Source of the DNA: Planctomycetota bacterium
GTDB taxonomy: Bacteria; Planctomycetota; Planctomycetia; Pirellulales; Pirellulaceae
Length of the DNA stretch: 7,934 bases
Assembly (NCBI GenBank): GCA_026692885.1
Contig: JAPLNJ010000815.1
Span: 1-7,934 of the forward strand
Reading direction: 5' to 3'
Shown here: piece after piece, positions 6,224 through 7,934 of the stretch
Layout of the letters: each line of letters begins with the position of its first letter
Numbering within the stretch: position 1 is the stretch's first letter
Program-made: the position numbers and the translations under genes
Notes under the pieces: model-generated
The model's database searches: none
What the model saw: only the letters and a program-made list of their open reading frames with translations
Told to the model about the DNA's origin: nothing

Positions 6224-6246
6224 ATTCGAAGTCGTGTACTTCGAAT
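6224..6246. repeat. Perfect 9-bp inverted repeat in the divergent gap
   Basis: ATTCGAAGT (6224-6232) and ACTTCGAAT (6238-6246) are exact reverse complements around CGTGT. The centre is 44 bases before the maf start and about 134 bases before the synthase start. It may be an operator for a dimeric regulator, or just another dispersed palindrome. No other copy occurs in the window. Confidence 0.5.
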
Positions 6247-6278
6247 CTGTATTCCAGACGGCGGCGTGACGCATCGCG

Positions 6279-6953
6279 ATGACGAGGACACCCCTACCCA
6301 ACCCAAGACTGATCCTCGCCAGCGGCTCACCACGCCGCCGTGAACTGCTGACCGAGGCCGGCTATCGATTTGAGGTGTTTGTGCCCGACGCCGCGGCAGA
6401 ATCGGGCGTCTATCGCGGTGAGTTGCCTGCGGATCTGGTCGCGCGGCTGGCCTACCAGAAGGCCGCGGACGTCGCGGCGCGGTGTCCAGACGCATTGGTC
6501 ATCGCCTGCGATACCGTAGTGGAATGCCGGGGACGGATTCTGGGCAAGCCTCGCGATCGCGATGACGCCCGCGACATGCTGCGCCAGCTGCGCGGGTCCG
6601 TGCACCACGTCTACAGCGGCCTGTGTCTCTGGCAGTCACCCGAGCACCTCGCGACGACACGCGTCGCGGTGACCCAACTTCGCATGCGGTCGATATCCGA
6701 CGAGCTGTTGGAACAGTACTTGGGAACGGGTGATTGGGAGGGCAAGGCCGGCGCCTTTGGTTACCAAGACCGGCACGACTGGTTGTGGATCGAGGCGGGC
6801 AGCGAGTCCAACGTGGTCGGCTTGCCGCTGGAACTACTGGCGGAGATGCTTCAGAACCTTGGACCAATCGCCGCGGCCGTGAAGAAATCGTACGGTGGGC
6901 TGTGCCCACCACAACGGCCTGTGCCTGGTGAGCACAAGCTTGGCGGGGAATAA
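6279..6953 (+). CDS. maf: Maf-family nucleoside triphosphate pyrophosphatase
   Basis: Maf proteins hydrolyse non-canonical or selected nucleoside triphosphates (dTTP, UTP, modified bases) to monophosphates in the cytoplasm. The N-terminal signature LILASGSPRRRELL is at residues 11-24, the catalytic-base region ACDTVV at 76-81 (Asp78) and ILGKP at 87-91. GKAGAFGYQD (155-164) and SNVVGLPLELL (177-187) close the fold. The form of the last two motifs is closer to YhdE-type dTTP/UTP pyrophosphatases than to YceF, but this subtype is tentative. The ATG at 6279 has no clear ribosome binding site. The family usually ends shortly after VVGLPL, at about 190-200 residues; here the protein reaches 224, and the last 20 or so residues come from a palindromic repeat and flanking sequence. 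It is divergent from the pseudouridine synthase gene. Confidence 0.94.
   Translation: MTRTPLPNPRLILASGSPRRRELLTEAGYRFEVFVPDAAAESGVYRGELPADLVARLAYQKAADVAARCPDALVIACDTVVECRGRILGKPRDRDDARDMLRQLRGSVHHVYSGLCLWQSPEHLATTRVAVTQLRMRSISDELLEQYLGTGDWEGKAGAFGYQDRHDWLWIEAGSESNVVGLPLELLAEMLQNLGPIAAAVKKSYGGLCPPQRPVPGEHKLGGE
6894..6910. repeat. GGTGGGC palindromic repeat within the 3' end of maf
   Basis: GGTGGGC (6894-6900) and GCCCACC (6904-6910) form a 7-bp stem around TGT. Translated on the minus strand this gives VVGTAHRT, a string I associate with a dispersed planctomycete palindrome. Here it codes for part of the Maf tail (YGGLCPPQ). The TGTGCCTGGTGAGCAC stretch just after may belong to the same unit. 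Confidence 0.55.
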
Positions 6954-7295
6954 TGGGGCGGGTAATAAGGGGGGCGTTATGAAGAACGCTGGCGGCATCG
7001 AATCCCACCGCCTTCGAAACGCGGTCAACTAGGAAACAGAACGTGCGACGCTCGGTGTTGGTAGAGTTGGATTTGCCCAAGGACTGACAGGAGTTCCGGC
7101 TGCCTCAGACCCTGCACCAGCGACTTCAGGAACTGCTCGATCGGCAGGACCGTGAGGGCGGGCTGCCGCCTGTGGGCAAGTGCGTCATGCGGTCGTTCAC
7201 GGTCAAATCGATCGAGCGGCGAACGGACGGGGTGATCGTCCCCCAAGCACCATTTCACCCGCTGTGGGTGATCGAGTTCCAGTTTGGCGACAACC

Positions 7296-7355
7296 CGTAT
7301 ACCCGAGGCGTCAGCGAGGAAACGCCGCTCTTCCTCGCTGACGCCTCGGGTTACG
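7296..7355. repeat. Long near-perfect palindrome of the TRGVSEE type
   Basis: Arms 7301-7321 and 7331-7351 are perfect 21-bp reverse complements around the 9-base loop ACGCCGCTC. CGTA (7296-7299) and TACG (7352-7355) extend the stem by 4 bp past a one-base bulge at 7300. Read on either strand the arms give TRGVSEE and the loop side FLADASG, a peptide string I recall from many spurious planctomycete proteins. The palindrome would form a very stable hairpin in RNA. It interrupts the nuclease-like relic. Confidence 0.85.
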
Positions 7356-7457
7356 ATGCGCAACGTTCCGATCAAGGCCAGAGACCTGGGCCAACTCCCG
7401 ATTTGCCTAGGTTGATGTGGAAGGTTCTGATGGTCGGAGACTTGCGATACGAGCGGT

Positions 7458-7487
7458 CCACAGGCGGCAACGCGGCTGGGCCTGTGG
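7458..7487. promoter_or_regulatory. Inverted repeat overlapping the candidate promoter (possible operator)
   Basis: CCACAGGC (7458-7465) and GCCTGTGG (7480-7487) are exact 8-bp reverse complements with a 14-base spacer. The right half shares bases with the extended -10 at 7485. The half-sites are about 22 bases apart centre to centre, two helical turns, as expected for a dimeric repressor. No regulator gene is in view, so this is positional inference. Confidence 0.35.
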
Positions 7488-7493
7488 TATGAT
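7485..7493 (+). promoter_or_regulatory. Candidate extended -10 promoter of the nuclease-like gene
   Basis: TGGTATGAT fits the extended -10 pattern TGnTATnAT. It lies 50 bases before the ATG at 7544, giving a leader of about 44 bases if transcription begins near 7500. No good -35 hexamer is found 16-18 bases upstream, which is tolerable for an extended -10. Confidence 0.4.
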
Positions 7494-7533
7494 CTGGGCA
7501 CCCAAGCGACACGCCGAGATTACGTTCACCGAC

Positions 7534-7538
7534 GGAGG
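7534..7538 (+). promoter_or_regulatory. Shine-Dalgarno GGAGG before the nuclease-like gene
   Basis: GGAGG is followed, after GGAAG (5 bases), by ATG at 7544. A second in-frame ATG at 7550 would have an 11-base gap. The first ATG is therefore preferred. Confidence 0.65.
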
Positions 7539-7543
7539 GGAAG

Positions 7544-7934
7544 ATGCCCATGATCAAGGACCAACATCAACCGTACGACAAGAGCAGCAAATGGCTGATC
7601 CAGCACCACGGGGACTCCATGCTGCGGTTGGCCAGGGTCGAGAAGATCGAAGCTTGGCGGCCCGCGCAGGCCGAGGTCGTGCAGCCCCGCCAATTGCCGG
7701 ACGGGCTGTTGGAGGTCCGCCTGCAGGGCGAACCCCAGGACGACCTATTCCTGATCGAAGTGGCCACCTACCCGGAGCGCCGCGTGGGAAAGCAGCTGAC
7801 GGGCGACCTGATGCTGGTGTACCTGGACCGCGGCGAACTGCCGGAGGCCGTGACCTTGGTCCTGCGGCCCAAAGGCAAATACCGGATTCCCAGCAGCCGG
7901 AATCTGCGCAGCCGCCACGGGCTGGCGTCGTGCC
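7544..7934 (+). CDS. Rpn/PD-(D/E)XK nuclease-like protein, N-terminal part (partial)
   Basis: The frame opens at ATG 7544 and continues without a stop for 130 residues to the right edge. It begins QPYDKSSKWLIQHHGDSMLRL, here split as QPYDKSSKW and LIQHHGDSMLRL, which is how many Rpn/YhgA-like putative nuclease or transposase-related proteins start. A candidate metal-binding core follows: Asp53 in LPDGLLEVRL and Glu72 in DLFLIEVATYPE, then LMLVYLDRGELPEAVTLVLRP (85-109 region). The canonical (D/E)xK or ExQ reads Glu-Val-Ala, so catalysis may be weakened or use another residue. In planctomycetes this type occurs in many copies next to small repeats. The family is inferred from the fold pattern. 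The gene stands alone behind a relic, with its own promoter-like and ribosome binding sites. Its C-terminus is outside the window. Confidence 0.65.
   Translation, partial: MPMIKDQHQPYDKSSKWLIQHHGDSMLRLARVEKIEAWRPAQAEVVQPRQLPDGLLEVRLQGEPQDDLFLIEVATYPERRVGKQLTGDLMLVYLDRGELPEAVTLVLRPKGKYRIPSSRNLRSRHGLASC

Larger units (their letters stand above)
7043..7492 (+). pseudogene. Decayed composite frame: planctomycete helical domain plus DUF2887-like nuclease fragment
   Basis: From GTG 7043, with AGGA 8 bases upstream, the frame reads VRRSVLVELDLPKD, then TGA at 7085-7087, then QEFRLPQTLHQRLQELLDRQ and DREG. Restoring TGA to TGG (Trp) gives a continuous domain like the short 'LPxDWxxFRLPxxLxxRLQxLLDRQD' proteins common in planctomycetes. 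The same frame goes on to SFTVKSIERRTDGVIVP and PLWVIEFQFGDNP, which resemble the strand-rich core of DUF2887/Rpn-type PD-(D/E)XK proteins (Asp in RTDGV, Glu in IEFQF). This is cut short by the palindromic repeat at 7296-7355, after which nothing recognisable remains before the stop at 7490. The helical part is therefore a relic with a nonsense codon, joined to a truncated nuclease part. Family names are from memory of patterns and are moderately uncertain. Confidence 0.5.

Noticed and set aside
6974..6989. GCGTT/AACGC hairpin after maf as a terminator
   Set aside because: The stem is only 5 bp and no T-run follows.
6991..7020. ATCGAATCCC stretch resembling a tRNA T-arm
   Set aside because: The flanking 5-mers do not pair as a T-stem and no acceptor, D or anticodon arms can be placed upstream.
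7085..7087. In-frame TGA as a recoded Sec or Trp codon
   Set aside because: TGA is the normal stop of the protease gene and Trp is coded by TGG throughout. No SECIS-like hairpin is seen directly after it. A nonsense mutation in a relic is simpler.

Overview
The window looks like chromosomal DNA from a planctomycete, probably of the Pirellulales/Pirellulaceae type. The base composition is GC-rich. The gaps carry short palindromic repeats that, when translated, give peptide strings I associate with planctomycete genomes: GEAPAEP at about 272-337 and TRGVSEE...FLADASGY at about 7301-7355. A MoxR/DUF58 pair next to an S41 protease also fits. This assignment rests on recall of repeat and gene style; no database comparison was made.

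Layout. Every gene from about 6101 down to 1 is on the minus strand. In transcription order they are: an RluA-type pseudouridine synthase (6101-5409); a 323-base gap with a palindromic repeat and a 187-bp MITE-like composite; then a compact cluster of an S41/Ctp-type protease (5085-3739), a MoxR AAA+ ATPase (3685-2696), a DUF58/vWA protein (2649-1762) and a membrane-anchored SurA-like protein with TPR-like helices (1756-386). After a repeat-filled 274-base gap comes the start of a small membrane protein or lipoprotein (111 to the window edge). On the plus strand, divergent from the synthase, lie a Maf nucleotide pyrophosphatase (6279-6953), a decayed composite reading frame (7043-7492) broken by a stop codon and a repeat insertion, and the first 130 residues of an Rpn/PD-(D/E)XK-like protein (7544 to the window edge).

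How the genes may work together. MoxR and DUF58 proteins commonly form a chaperone pair: the ATPase remodels targets presented by the MIDAS-containing vWA protein. The exported S41 protease and the membrane-anchored SurA-like protein act on the other side of the membrane, so the cluster may be an envelope-protein maturation or quality-control module. That is inference from gene order. Maf and the RluA-like enzyme are housekeeping nucleotide and RNA functions.

The least ordinary parts are the repeats. The MITE-like element has 25-bp inverted ends. A GEAPAEP-like module occurs at two places and differs mainly by a short palindromic segment. A repeat appears to have lengthened the Maf C-terminus, another interrupts a nuclease-like relic, and a perfect 15-bp duplication spans the protease stop codon and supplies a tandem second stop. 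I saw no CRISPR array, rRNA, tRNA or autonomous transposase.
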